64,000 nt of DNA from contig NZ_MUIZ01000003.1 in NCBI RefSeq assembly GCF_002154895.1, forward strand, positions 186,001 through 250,000, written 5' to 3'. Positions 26,526 through 35,732 of the stretch are shown here, piece by piece. The notes beneath the pieces were generated by a model. It was not told the origin of the DNA and ran no database searches. It saw only the letters and a list, made by a program, of their open reading frames with translations. Numbering within the stretch: the first letter of the stretch is position 1; each line of letters begins with the position of its first letter. The DNA is from Lactococcus petauri. GTDB lineage: Bacteria; Bacillota; Bacilli; Lactobacillales; Streptococcaceae. The position numbers were made by a program, and so were the translations under genes.

Positions 26526-27410
26526 ATGAAATTTAGTTTAATTTTACCAAAAAAAATTAAAAAGCAAAGTGTTTCGCATTTACTGGAGCACACTTGGCTC
26601 GTTCCACGCAAACAAAGACACCTTTTACGAACCAAAAAACATGTCTTCCTTAACGGCACATTGGCAGACTGGGAGGATTCTATAAAGCCCCAAGACGAAG
26701 TTACTCTTATTTTTGATGACGACGATTTCAGGCAGCTGGAGGTTCCCGTAGGCAACCCTCATCTTGCCGATATCCTGTATGAAGATGAACACCTTGTTAT
26801 TGTAAATAAACCCGAAGGCATGAAAACTCATGGCAACACTGCTGAGGAAATTGCCCTACAAAATCACGTGACAGCTCGCCTGAAGAGCCCCGTACATGTC
26901 GTTCATCGCTTGGACAAGGAGACCTCTGGAGCAGTCCTCTTTGCCAAAAACCAATTAATTCTGCCCATTCTGGGTAAAATGTTTGAGGAAAATAAAATAC
27001 ATCGCTCTTATTTGGCAGTTGTACAAGGTTATTTTAACGAAAAAAGCTTAACTCTTAATAAAAATATTGGAAGAGATCGGCACGACCGAAAAAAATATGC
27101 CACCAGTAAAAATGGAAAAAGAGCCATTACTCATGTGACTGTACTCGAAAAAGAACACAACCACTCCCTTGTAAGGTGTACTCTTGATACCGGCCGTACG
27201 CACCAAATACGAGTTCACCTTTCCAGTGAAAGGCATCCTATCGTCGGTGATCCCCTCTATAATTTAGCGTTAAAAAAACAGCGCTTGATGCTTCACGCAG
27301 AAAAAATATATTTCCTTCATCCTTTCACAGAGGAATTAATAGAAATTAAAGCATCTAGCCAGACTTTTCAACAGGGCAAAAAAAGCCTACTTTCGAAAAG
27401 TAGGCCTTAG
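26526..27410 (+). CDS. RluA-family pseudouridine synthase
   Basis: 294 residues. N-terminal S4-like RNA-binding region (residues about 1-70), then the catalytic HRLDKETSGAVLFAKN (Asp in RLD) and RTHQIRVHLS. It isomerises uridine in rRNA or tRNA; RluD or YlyB-like specificity cannot be decided. No Shine-Dalgarno is seen; TACAAT at 26513-26518 lies 7 bases before the ATG. The 3' end (27378-27405) doubles as the terminator of the opposing lipoprotein gene. Confidence 0.9.
   Translation: MKFSLILPKKIKKQSVSHLLEHTWLVPRKQRHLLRTKKHVFLNGTLADWEDSIKPQDEVTLIFDDDDFRQLEVPVGNPHLADILYEDEHLVIVNKPEGMKTHGNTAEEIALQNHVTARLKSPVHVVHRLDKETSGAVLFAKNQLILPILGKMFEENKIHRSYLAVVQGYFNEKSLTLNKNIGRDRHDRKKYATSKNGKRAITHVTVLEKEHNHSLVRCTLDTGRTHQIRVHLSSERHPIVGDPLYNLALKKQRLMLHAEKIYFLHPFTEELIEIKASSQTFQQGKKSLLSKSRP
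27377..27405 (-). terminator. Terminator of the zinc lipoprotein gene, inside a coding 3' end
   Basis: Leftward RNA: GCCTACTTT/AAAGTAGGC perfect 9-bp stem with CGA loop (27385-27405), then seven Ts. On the plus strand the same bases encode the last residues of the pseudouridine synthase (KKSLLSKS). Confidence 0.85.
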
Positions 27411-27480
27411 GAGTTTTATGAAAAGATTTTTTTAGGAAGGTCTTTATTATAGTGGACGCTTCTTAAAATAAGCTTAAGTC

Positions 27481-28326
27481 TTATTTAATTGTTTCTTTCA
27501 GTGATTTTAGGTTTTCTTCCATAATTGTCAGGTAACTTTCACCTGATTTTTTTTGTTCATCGGTCAATCCCTCAACAGGGTTAATAACCAACAACTTGGC
27601 TCCTGCTTCCTTGGCTAAAGTCTCCGCTAGCTTACTGCTAGAGTTATCTTCAAAATAAACAGTATTTAAATTTGCTTTTTGCATCTCATTTTTCAGTTTA
27701 ATCAATGTTGCACTTGAAGGCTCTGCTTCAGGATCAAGGCCTGTAATGGCAATTGTTGTCAATCCATAATCACGGCCCAGGTAGCCAAAAGCTTCATGCT
27801 GTGTGATAAACGTTTTATTTTTAGCATTTTTCAATTGATCAAAGTCTTGATCTATTTTTTTCAACTTTCCAATATACTCATCAGCATTTTTAGTGAAATC
27901 TTCCTTATATTCAGGGAATTTTTTTGATAATTCATCTGCGATATAGCGGACTTCAAGTAAGGCTGCTTTAGGGCTTACCCATGTATGCGGGTCATCACCA
28001 ATTTTTTCTACGGGTGTACTTGCTTCTATTTTAACACCTTTATTTTTTACAGAAGGGGCCCATTTTTCAAGGTATTTTGAATTATAAATAATAGCATCTG
28101 CATTTGTCAAAGTAGTCATGTCTTTTGCACTTGGCTCAAAATCATGTGCTTCTTGATTAGCAGGAACGATATTAATAATGTCAACTTTATCACCAACGAC
28201 AGCTTTCGTAAACTCATACATTGGCTCAAATGTTGTCACAATTTGTGGTTTCTCACTTGCTGTTTTTTGACAAGCTGTCAATAAGAGCAAGACTGGGATA
28301 AGTAATAGAAGGGTATATTTTTTCAT
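27481..28326 (-). CDS. Zinc-binding ABC transporter lipoprotein (ZitS/AdcA/ZnuA type)
   Basis: 281 residues from the ATG at 28326 (MKKYTLLLLIPVLLLLTACQ), lipobox LLTAC. Cluster A-I binding fold with metal-ligand histidines in EAHDFEPSAKD, DDPHTWVSPKA and ITQHEAFGYLGRDYG and a late acidic ligand (VYFEDNSSS). It has neither a His-rich loop nor the ZinT domain fused to streptococcal AdcA. It delivers Zn2+ to the permease, likely the one at 306-1115. Expression is probably repressed by a ZitR/AdcR regulator through the operator at 28358. It is monocistronic and appears leaderless. Confidence 0.88.
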   Translation of the reverse strand: MKKYTLLLLIPVLLLLTACQKTASEKPQIVTTFEPMYEFTKAVVGDKVDIINIVPANQEAHDFEPSAKDMTTLTNADAIIYNSKYLEKWAPSVKNKGVKIEASTPVEKIGDDPHTWVSPKAALLEVRYIADELSKKFPEYKEDFTKNADEYIGKLKKIDQDFDQLKNAKNKTFITQHEAFGYLGRDYGLTTIAITGLDPEAEPSSATLIKLKNEMQKANLNTVYFEDNSSSKLAETLAKEAGAKLLVINPVEGLTDEQKKSGESYLTIMEENLKSLKETIK

Positions 28327-28332
28327 AAAGAT

Positions 28333-28361
28333 AGTATAATACAAATTCAAAACAAAGTCAA
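28333..28361 (-). promoter_or_regulatory. Promoter of the zinc lipoprotein gene, leaderless geometry
   Basis: Minus-strand TTGACT (28356-28361), 17-base spacer, TATACT (28333-28338), then exactly 6 bases to the ATG at 28326. No Shine-Dalgarno. The -35 overlaps the zinc-box operator. Confidence 0.8.
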
Positions 28362-28380
28362 CCGGTTAACTACCAGTTAA
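28358..28380. promoter_or_regulatory. ZitR/AdcR-type zinc operator
   Basis: TCAACCGGTTAA at 28358-28369 matches 11 of 12 bases of the known zinc-box TTAACYRGTTAA of lactococcal and streptococcal ZitR/AdcR; a second, imperfect copy (TAACTACCAGTTAA) adjoins it to 28380. Overlap with the -35 implies repression when zinc is sufficient. The zitR gene is not in the window. Confidence 0.8.
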
Positions 28381-28387
28381 CTATTTT

Positions 28388-28591
28388 TCATCTGTCATGT
28401 TTTTCACGTTGTATGATCTTTTCTCTTAACTGCAGTTGGAGTTGATTCTGTTGTAATAAGCGTTGTTTTCTAGCATTAATAGCTCCTTGCAAATAATACT
28501 GTAAAAGCAAGCTGAAAAGAAGAGAAGTGACCAGTGTATAGAGTAAAATACTGGCTCTTAACTTTCTTTTTCTGAGAACTTGTAAAGAAAT
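28388..28591 (-). CDS. comGG: Competence pseudopilus protein ComGG, apparent ATT start
   Basis: 67 residues. A basic start (VLRKRKLRAS) precedes a hydrophobic segment (ILLYTLVTSLLFSLLLQYYLQ) and a charged, glutamine-rich tail, as in ComGG, the last comG gene. There is no ATG, GTG or TTG in frame after the preceding stop; AAAGGAGG lies 9 bases before an in-frame ATT at 28589-28591, the best start. It overlaps comGF by 34 bases. It is short for the family, so it could be a decayed gene. The zinc operator begins 8 bases past its stop. Confidence 0.65.
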   Translation of the reverse strand: MSLQVLRKRKLRASILLYTLVTSLLFSLLLQYYLQGAINARKQRLLQQNQLQLQLREKIIQREKHDR

Positions 28592-28998
28592 ATGCGGTCT
28601 CCTCCTTTTTCAAAAGACAAGATAATTTTTACCTGCTCTCCCTCCTGGCTGATTTTAACATTTTTTACATGATGGATCATTGGTTGATAACCTCGCCCAT
28701 TAGCATTAGTTTTCCGAAAATCTCCTTTGGAGGAAAGACCAAATCTTAGATTGACATTTTTGCGGACATAAAGATAGTTATTTTTCACCTTATCTAAGCT
28801 TGCTCCCTCAAGTTCGCTTCTCAGTAGACTGCAAAAAAGTTGCCAATCTTGGGTCTGATCTGTTGTTGCTCGTTTTACTTCTTCATGAAAAATTTTAGTC
28901 ATATCTAGAAAAAGGGAAAAAGTACCTACTAACACGAGTAAAGCAAGGAGTGATTCTAGGAGAGTAAAGGCTGTAACTTTAATTTTTTTCAAGAACAA
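28558..28998 (-). CDS. comGF: Competence pseudopilus minor pilin ComGF
   Basis: 146 residues from TTG at 28998 (GGAAAGG 6 bases upstream). The pilin-like N-terminus VTAFTLLESLLALLVLVGTF contains the prepilin-peptidase site (A-F) and Glu at +5. A minor pseudopilin of the DNA-uptake pilus. Overlaps comGE and comGG. Confidence 0.85.
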   Translation of the reverse strand: MFLKKIKVTAFTLLESLLALLVLVGTFSLFLDMTKIFHEEVKRATTDQTQDWQLFCSLLRSELEGASLDKVKNNYLYVRKNVNLRFGLSSKGDFRKTNANGRGYQPMIHHVKNVKISQEGEQVKIILSFEKGGDRIFLYKFSEKES

Positions 28999-29278
28999 TC
29001 AAGACCTTTCCAGACTCACGGATAGTCATTTGCGAAGTAGTTTCCTCAAGCGAAATCTCCACACCATTTAATTTCAAATGTTTTTTCCCCGTATCTATTG
29101 CCATATGAGCGACATTTAAGGCCTCGATATCCCTATTTTCCATCTCTGTTTGTTTCTTAACCTGAATAACTTGTTCTAAAATAACCGTGACAAAAAAGAC
29201 AAGCAAACTCATTGCAATTAAGCTCTCTAATAGAAGATATGCTTCAAGTGATTTTTTTCTTATATTTCCCGCTTCCAA
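28979..29278 (-). CDS. comGE: Competence minor pilin ComGE
   Basis: The pilin-like segment SLEAYLLLESLIAMSLLVFF, then a helical body ending GKVLIVLEKN. The frame is open further upstream, but the comGD gene overlaps; the real start is uncertain. TTG at 29278 is taken here (99 residues). An ATA codon at 29263 after GCGGGA is another possibility. It overlaps both neighbours, as usual in comG operons. Confidence 0.7.
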   Translation of the reverse strand: MEAGNIRKKSLEAYLLLESLIAMSLLVFFVTVILEQVIQVKKQTEMENRDIEALNVAHMAIDTGKKHLKLNGVEISLEETTSQMTIRESGKVLIVLEKN

Positions 29279-29648
29279 TTTCCAATTGATAAGAGATGGT
29301 TTTTTTCTGATAAGGAAGAAATATTGTAATTTTTTGTAGGCTCGAGTTGCCTGATTTTTGATCAAAAGTAATAGAAAAATCATTTATTTCAACCTCCTCT
29401 GGAACTTTCAGTACTTCCTCGTGGCTGTATAGTGTGCCATTACTCGCACTCAATGTCTGTTGCTGTCCCTTTAATCCTGCCATACGCTGGGTATCCTTAT
29501 AAAGTCGTTCAAATTGTAAAATAAAAATCTCTGCGCGTGCTATCCTGACACTTTGTTTGACCGAACCTGAAAAGAGAAAAAGAACAGAAGAGCAAAGGAA
29601 AAGGACTAGTAAACTCTCTAGTAAGGTCAAAGCTTTAATTCGGTACAT
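29244..29648 (-). CDS. comGD: Competence minor pilin ComGD
   Basis: 134 residues from the ATG at 29648 (MYRIKALTLLESLLVLFL), chosen as closest to the pilin signal; ATG at 29660 is an alternative. The prepilin site KA-LTLLE with Glu at +5 is present, followed by about 100 residues of globular domain. Overlaps the comGC end. Confidence 0.83.
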   Translation of the reverse strand: MYRIKALTLLESLLVLFLCSSVLFLFSGSVKQSVRIARAEIFILQFERLYKDTQRMAGLKGQQQTLSASNGTLYSHEEVLKVPEEVEINDFSITFDQKSGNSSLQKITIFLPYQKKTISYQLEIGSGKYKKKIT

Positions 29649-29940
29649 TACGTTTTGCATTAGGGTTCTTGGTATAATAATCATTGTAGCTATCGGCTTG
29701 TTTTTGCGTAATTAAACCGTCGGAGACAAGCTTCCCTAAGTTAGGACTATCCTGTTTATCAAGTTGATAAAGTTCGGCTTGACCTTCGACAACCTTAACA
29801 ACCGCTGTTTGACCCGTATTTTGGATATTCTTCTTTTCTTTAGCCAAATTTGGGACAAACAATAAAAGTAACACACTGATAATAAGTAAGACGACAAGCA
29901 TTTCAATCAAAGTAAAAGCTTTGAGTCTCTTTTTTTTCAT
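29635..29940 (-). CDS. comGC: Major competence pseudopilin ComGC
   Basis: 101 residues. MKKKRLKAFTLIEMLVVLLI: prepilin peptidase cleavage at A-F with Glu5, the pattern of ComGC and type IV pilins. It is the main subunit of the transformation pilus. Short AGGAAT upstream; 18 bases after comGB. Confidence 0.93.
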   Translation of the reverse strand: MKKKRLKAFTLIEMLVVLLIISVLLLLFVPNLAKEKKNIQNTGQTAVVKVVEGQAELYQLDKQDSPNLGKLVSDGLITQKQADSYNDYYTKNPNAKRNVPN

Positions 29941-29958
29941 TCATTCCTCCATGTTCTT

Positions 29959-30978
29959 TCAAATCAAGTTTCCCATATTGCTATATATAGGAAGTAGCAT
30001 TGCCGCATAAATTAAAATAATCAACAGCGCCACGAGCAAGAAAACGATAGGCTGGATAAGTTGCATTGCTCTTTCAATCCTTTCAAAAAAGAGCGACCAG
30101 CTTTCTTCAGAAAAAATTATCAACTCTTTCCCTAGCTTGGACTTTAGTTCACCATATTCCACAATTAATGAGAGCTCCTTGGTAAATATGGGGTAAAATC
30201 GAAGAGCATCTTCAAACTTCTGACCACTATCTAATATTTGAAGAAGCTCAAAACCGAATTCTTTGAAAATTCGACTTTTTTGTTCTTGCATAATAAAACA
30301 AATCTGACGTAAATCGACAGCTTGAGCAATTAAGTTTCCCCATTCTCTTGCAAAATAAGCCGTCAAATAAAGCTGGACAAAACGGCCAACAAAAGGTATT
30401 TTGACCATTAGCCTCAGCGCTTCTAAAGCAGTTTTTTTCTTCCAATAGTATCTGAACAGATAAAAGAAAACGAACAAACTGAAGAGCCACCCTAAAAAGA
30501 GGGTCGGAAGATTCTGTATGGCATAAGTTGCTAATCCTTTGTTTTCTTCCAGTTGGGGCAGTAAATAATTTTTCAATCCAAGCATAATAAAGATTAGAAA
30601 TGCCAGAAGAACAATCGGATAAGTGGCAACTTGGACAAGCTTTTTGCGGATGTTCAAAACACGTATCAGTTTTTCTTCAATCAATCCTAAAGTATACTCA
30701 ACATTCCCATGTGACTCAGCCAAAGAGAGCTGAGTCACAACATCCTCATAAAAATTTAGCTTCGCCAAAATACCAGAGAAACTTTTCCCATTAAGTAAAC
30801 CTTCACGCATTTTGGAAATAAAGTATGCTTCCGTAAGACCCGATCGTTCAAGGAAATCAATAATTTCAGAGAGGTGAAAGCCACTTTTGAAAAGATTATT
30901 CATGAGTTGAATGAGCTTAATCTGCTTTGCTAAACTCAATTTTTTCGCGCGCAGCTGCAACAGCTGAGATAAATCCAT
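29959..30978 (-). CDS. comGB: Competence pilus membrane protein ComGB
   Basis: 339 residues taken from the ATG at 30978 (MDLSQLLQLRAKKLSLAKQI), overlapping comGA by about 60 bases; starts further up are open but would overlap more. GspF/PilC-like with duplicated domains and three membrane spans (YPIVLLAFLIFIMLGL; LFLGWLFSLFVFFYLF; C-terminal IVFLLVALLIILIYAAMLLP). It is the platform for pilus assembly. Confidence 0.88.
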   Translation of the reverse strand: MDLSQLLQLRAKKLSLAKQIKLIQLMNNLFKSGFHLSEIIDFLERSGLTEAYFISKMREGLLNGKSFSGILAKLNFYEDVVTQLSLAESHGNVEYTLGLIEEKLIRVLNIRKKLVQVATYPIVLLAFLIFIMLGLKNYLLPQLEENKGLATYAIQNLPTLFLGWLFSLFVFFYLFRYYWKKKTALEALRLMVKIPFVGRFVQLYLTAYFAREWGNLIAQAVDLRQICFIMQEQKSRIFKEFGFELLQILDSGQKFEDALRFYPIFTKELSLIVEYGELKSKLGKELIIFSEESWSLFFERIERAMQLIQPIVFLLVALLIILIYAAMLLPIYSNMGNLI

Positions 30979-31861
30979 CTGCAACCAACTGATCAATCTG
31001 GTCATTCCATTCGTCTGGTTTCCATTCTTCAAACTTTTCCTTTTCACAAACAAGCAATCCCTTTCCTGCAATTAATCGTTGATAAATCACCCGCTGAAGA
31101 CTGGATTGTAGCTCCCAATCACTTAATCCAAGTTCTTTTAAGCGTGCAATTACACCTGATATTGAGCGTGCATGAACAGTAGAGAATACTGTATACCCAG
31201 TCAAACTTGCACGGAGAACAGCTTTTGCCGTTTGACTATCCCTAATTTCACCAACAATAAGTAAATCAGGTCTGTGTCGCAGCGAAAGCTTAATCAAGGC
31301 ATCATAATCATTCCCTATTACTTTATTGACTTGAAGTTGTAAAAATTCAGTTTCTACTAATTCCACAGGATCTTCTATACAAATAACTTGTTGTTTTTTA
31401 AAATGCTCCCTTGCAAATTTGTACATAAGACTGGTCTTACCTGAACCTACAGGACCTGAAAAAAGGTAAAGGCCTCTTCCCCCAATAATAGTATTAAAGA
31501 TCTCTGAATTCCAAAAATGAAGTTGGTTTTGTTGATGATGCAAGAGTCGAATAACCAAGCTTTCTTGACCATGAAAATCACCGACAGTAGATAAACGTAA
31601 GCGCTGCTCACCTTTATCTAAGATATAAGTGCAAGCCCCCAACTGTACTCGTCTACTTTCTCCTAGATTCATACCAGATAAAAATTTCATATGAGCAATC
31701 AGTGCTTGCCCTTGCTCAAGGGTGAGTTCTCTTTCAAACCTCCTTTCTGTTGCTGTACGAAAATAGAGAGAATACTTTCCTTCTAATGCTACTAAATAAA
31801 GATCGTGCACCATCTGATCTACTGCTTTTTGTAAAAGGTTTTTTGCCAAAACCTGTATCAT
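30917..31861 (-). CDS. comGA: Competence pilus assembly ATPase ComGA
   Basis: 314 residues. Walker A GPVGSGKTSLMYKFA, an Asp box CIEDPVELVE, Walker B LLIVGEIRD, and a His box (STVHARS). GspE-family traffic ATPase. GGAGG lies 8 bases before the ATG. First gene of comGA-GG. I looked for the ComX cin-box (TACGAATA) in the 150 bases upstream and found no close match, so control is uncertain. Confidence 0.93.
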   Translation of the reverse strand: MIQVLAKNLLQKAVDQMVHDLYLVALEGKYSLYFRTATERRFERELTLEQGQALIAHMKFLSGMNLGESRRVQLGACTYILDKGEQRLRLSTVGDFHGQESLVIRLLHHQQNQLHFWNSEIFNTIIGGRGLYLFSGPVGSGKTSLMYKFAREHFKKQQVICIEDPVELVETEFLQLQVNKVIGNDYDALIKLSLRHRPDLLIVGEIRDSQTAKAVLRASLTGYTVFSTVHARSISGVIARLKELGLSDWELQSSLQRVIYQRLIAGKGLLVCEKEKFEEWKPDEWNDQIDQLVADGFISAVAAAREKIEFSKAD

Positions 31862-32008
31862 GATTGACCTCCTTAGCTAAGCTTACTTATTAACACGATA
31901 AAGTTAGCAAGTTATCACAATTTTTTTGAAAAAATGAGCAGATAATTTATAATAAGCTTTGTTGCTTACTTGATACCCTTTCTCAATGCATAACAGAGGC
32001 AAGAGTAA

Positions 32009-32034
32009 TAAAAAAACCTGCCCAAAGGCAGGTT
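32009..32034 (-). terminator. Terminator after rpsU
   Basis: AACCTGCC/GGCAGGTT perfect 8-bp stem (32015-32022 with 32027-32034), then T6 on the minus strand. Confidence 0.9.
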
Positions 32035-32046
32035 CAAAATTTTCAA

Positions 32047-32223
32047 TTAGAATTTTTTACGTTTACGTGCAGCTTCTGATTTACGTTTAGCTTTTACAGA
32101 AGGTTTTTCGTAGTGTTCACGTTTGCGGAGCTCTTGAAGAGTTCCTGCTTTTGTTACTGAACGTTTGAAACGGCGGAGAGCGTCGTCAAGCGATTCATTT
32201 TTACGAACGATAGTTTTTGACAT
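32047..32223 (-). CDS. rpsU: 30S ribosomal protein S21
   Basis: 58 residues from the ATG at 32223 ([20 protein letters not shown]) with GGGGTGA upstream; an in-frame GTG 9 bases earlier is less likely. Basic C-terminus [16 protein letters not shown]21 aids Shine-Dalgarno recognition. Single-gene unit. Confidence 0.95.
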   Translation of the reverse strand: MSKTIVRKNESLDDALRRFKRSVTKAGTLQELRKREHYEKPSVKAKRKSEAARKRKKF

Positions 32224-32316
32224 TGATTTCACCCCATTTCATTTTCGTATTTACTCTTAAAGAGCACTCCTAACATTCTATCAAAAGGCTGTATATTTGT
32301 CAACTAGATGTATAAA

Positions 32317-32341
32317 ATAAAAAAAGCAGATTGTCTCTGCC
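32317..32341 (-). terminator. Terminator after guaB
   Basis: GCAGA-GACAA-TCTGC stem (32326-32340) followed by seven Ts on the minus strand. Confidence 0.8.
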
Positions 32342-32348
32342 TTTTCGC

Positions 32349-33932
<1,584 letters not shown>

Positions 33933-33936
33933 TTAA

Positions 33937-33965
33937 TTGAGTTAAGGTTTTTGTTAAAATAAAAG
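33937..33965 (+). promoter_or_regulatory. Candidate promoter of the GH25-SLH gene
   Basis: Plus-strand TTGAGT (33937-33942), 17-base spacer, TAAAAG (33960-33965), 27 bases before the Shine-Dalgarno TGAGGAAA. Confidence 0.5.
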
Positions 33966-33998
33966 ATGTGTAAATAAAGAAATAATAATGAGGAAATA

Positions 33999-35600
33999 AT
34001 GATCAATTTAAGAAAAGCAGCCGTATTTACCGGTTTATGTTTCATCGCGCTTGCTGCTCATGCAGCACAAGCAGATACTGCTGAAGTACCTGTGGACAAT
34101 CACCCAATGGGGTATTACGCTGAAGTACAAACCGAAGAAAATCCAATGACCGCTCCTATTGATGCTCAAGGAAACTTAGCGCCCGTCGATGAAGATGGGC
34201 AAACAGTAAAGGAGGAAATCCAAGAGGATACTGAGACTCCAAAAGTTTCCAGCAGGGTTCGTCGCGCTATTGCTGACGATGCGGAGACAGCCCAAGCCAG
34301 TTTAAGAAATGCGCCCTCTGACCTGGTATCCAATGATACAAGCCTACCACGCAAAGATGCTGTCGATATCGCCTCTTGGCAAGATTGGATGACACAGAGT
34401 GATTTCAATCAACTTAAAGCACAAGGTGTTAAGACAGTGATTGTTAAACTGACGGAGAGCACAACCTACATTAACCCAGCAGCTAAAGCCCAAATTCAAA
34501 TGGCTAAAAATGCCGGACTAACTGTTGCTGTTTACCACTTTTCACATTTCTCAGAATCAGGAAAAACGGCTCAAGCGACTGTTAACAATACTGCACGAGC
34601 AGAAGCTAATTTCTTTGCAAATGTTGCTAAACAGTACGGTCTTTCAACAAGTACTGTCATGATTAACGATGCCGAATATGTTCCAAAAGATAGCGTGGGA
34701 ACCATGCCTTACTGGGACTGGACGGTTGCCTCACAAAACTTTGCGGATCAACTTAAAAAGCAAGGATTTGTAAGCACACGTCACTATGCTTCAAAAGCTT
34801 GGGCAGTGGATGGAGTTGGACAGATGGAACCAAGTAAGTTGGGGGCAAAAAACATGTGGATTGCTCAGTATCTGTATGGAAAACCAAGTGCTTCTAATCT
34901 TCAAAACACTCAGTTTGGTTCATGGCAGTATACAAGTCAAATGTACTTTACAAACTTTAGCAGACGTAGCCCATTGGATGTAAGCATTGACTATGCAAAT
35001 ATTTTCAGTGGAGATTTACCAAGAATCTCAGTGAAGTTTGTTAATCTCCCTGTGAAAAATCCAAATCCTTCGCCATTTAAGGATATCTCTCAATCTATTT
35101 ATAAAAACTATATCAACTGGAATTATAAGGTAGGAATCACCACTGGTTACACACCAACTACTTATAAACCCGATTATTATGTTACTCGTGGAGAAATGTC
35201 CGTATTTCTTCACCGTTTAGCTGGATCACCAGCTTATACACCACCATTTAATGTTTATACTGATGTTAGCCAATACAAAAATCAAATTCTTTGGTTAACT
35301 GCCGCAAACATTTCAAATGGTACTGCACCACACTATAATCCTAACGGCAATGTAACACGCGGACAAATGGCTGCTTTCTTACATCGTACTGCAAAAGCCA
35401 TGGGGAAAGCTCCTGCCTCAGGAACATACACTTCGCCATTTACAGATATCAGCAACAATATGTTCAAAAATGATATCAATTGGTTAAAAACAAAAGGAAT
35501 CACTACAGGTTATACACCAACTACTTTCCGACCTGATGCTCCCGTTACACGTGGAGAGATGGCCGCATTCCTTAATCGTTTCTACAACACTTTTAAATAA
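33999..35600 (+). CDS. Secreted GH25 muramidase with three C-terminal SLH-type repeats
   Basis: 533 residues. The signal peptide (1 to about 25) ends AHAAQA. An acidic, low-complexity linker (about 30-105) follows. The GH25 domain (about 110-340) has VDIASWQDW, TVIVKLTESTTYINP, VAVYHFSHFS and the D-x-E pair in MINDAEYV. Three repeats of about 60 residues end the protein, each of the form PF-D...DI-WL...GITTGYTPTTFRPD...VTRGEMAAFLHR, an S-layer-homology type. It is likely to cleave or remodel peptidoglycan at the surface, held by non-covalent binding to wall polymer. Flanked by divergent guaB and a terminator; single-gene unit. Confidence 0.9.
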   Translation: MINLRKAAVFTGLCFIALAAHAAQADTAEVPVDNHPMGYYAEVQTEENPMTAPIDAQGNLAPVDEDGQTVKEEIQEDTETPKVSSRVRRAIADDAETAQASLRNAPSDLVSNDTSLPRKDAVDIASWQDWMTQSDFNQLKAQGVKTVIVKLTESTTYINPAAKAQIQMAKNAGLTVAVYHFSHFSESGKTAQATVNNTARAEANFFANVAKQYGLSTSTVMINDAEYVPKDSVGTMPYWDWTVASQNFADQLKKQGFVSTRHYASKAWAVDGVGQMEPSKLGAKNMWIAQYLYGKPSASNLQNTQFGSWQYTSQMYFTNFSRRSPLDVSIDYANIFSGDLPRISVKFVNLPVKNPNPSPFKDISQSIYKNYINWNYKVGITTGYTPTTYKPDYYVTRGEMSVFLHRLAGSPAYTPPFNVYTDVSQYKNQILWLTAANISNGTAPHYNPNGNVTRGQMAAFLHRTAKAMGKAPASGTYTSPFTDISNNMFKNDINWLKTKGITTGYTPTTFRPDAPVTRGEMAAFLNRFYNTFK

Positions 35601-35605
35601 TAATA

Positions 35606-35635
35606 AAACTCTGCGTGAATCACGCAGAGTTTTTG
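35606..35635 (+). terminator. Terminator after the GH25-SLH gene
   Basis: Perfect 12-bp stem AAACTCTGCGTG/CACGCAGAGTTT (35606-35617 with 35621-35632) and T-run. Confidence 0.92.
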
Positions 35636-35680
35636 TTGTAAAATATATCATCATTTTTAAAATATAAGTATAAGTGGAAT

Positions 35681-35711
35681 AAAAAGGCAGCTCTTAATAA
35701 AGGTCCGCCTT
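35681..35711 (-). terminator. Terminator at the end of the wall polysaccharide cluster
   Basis: Leftward AAGGCGG.../...GCTGCCTT stem of about 7 bp (one G-U), then TTTTTATT. It lies 20 bases after the pilin-like gene and opposite the GH25-SLH terminator. Confidence 0.65.
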
Positions 35712-35732
35712 CCATATCAATCATTATTTTTA

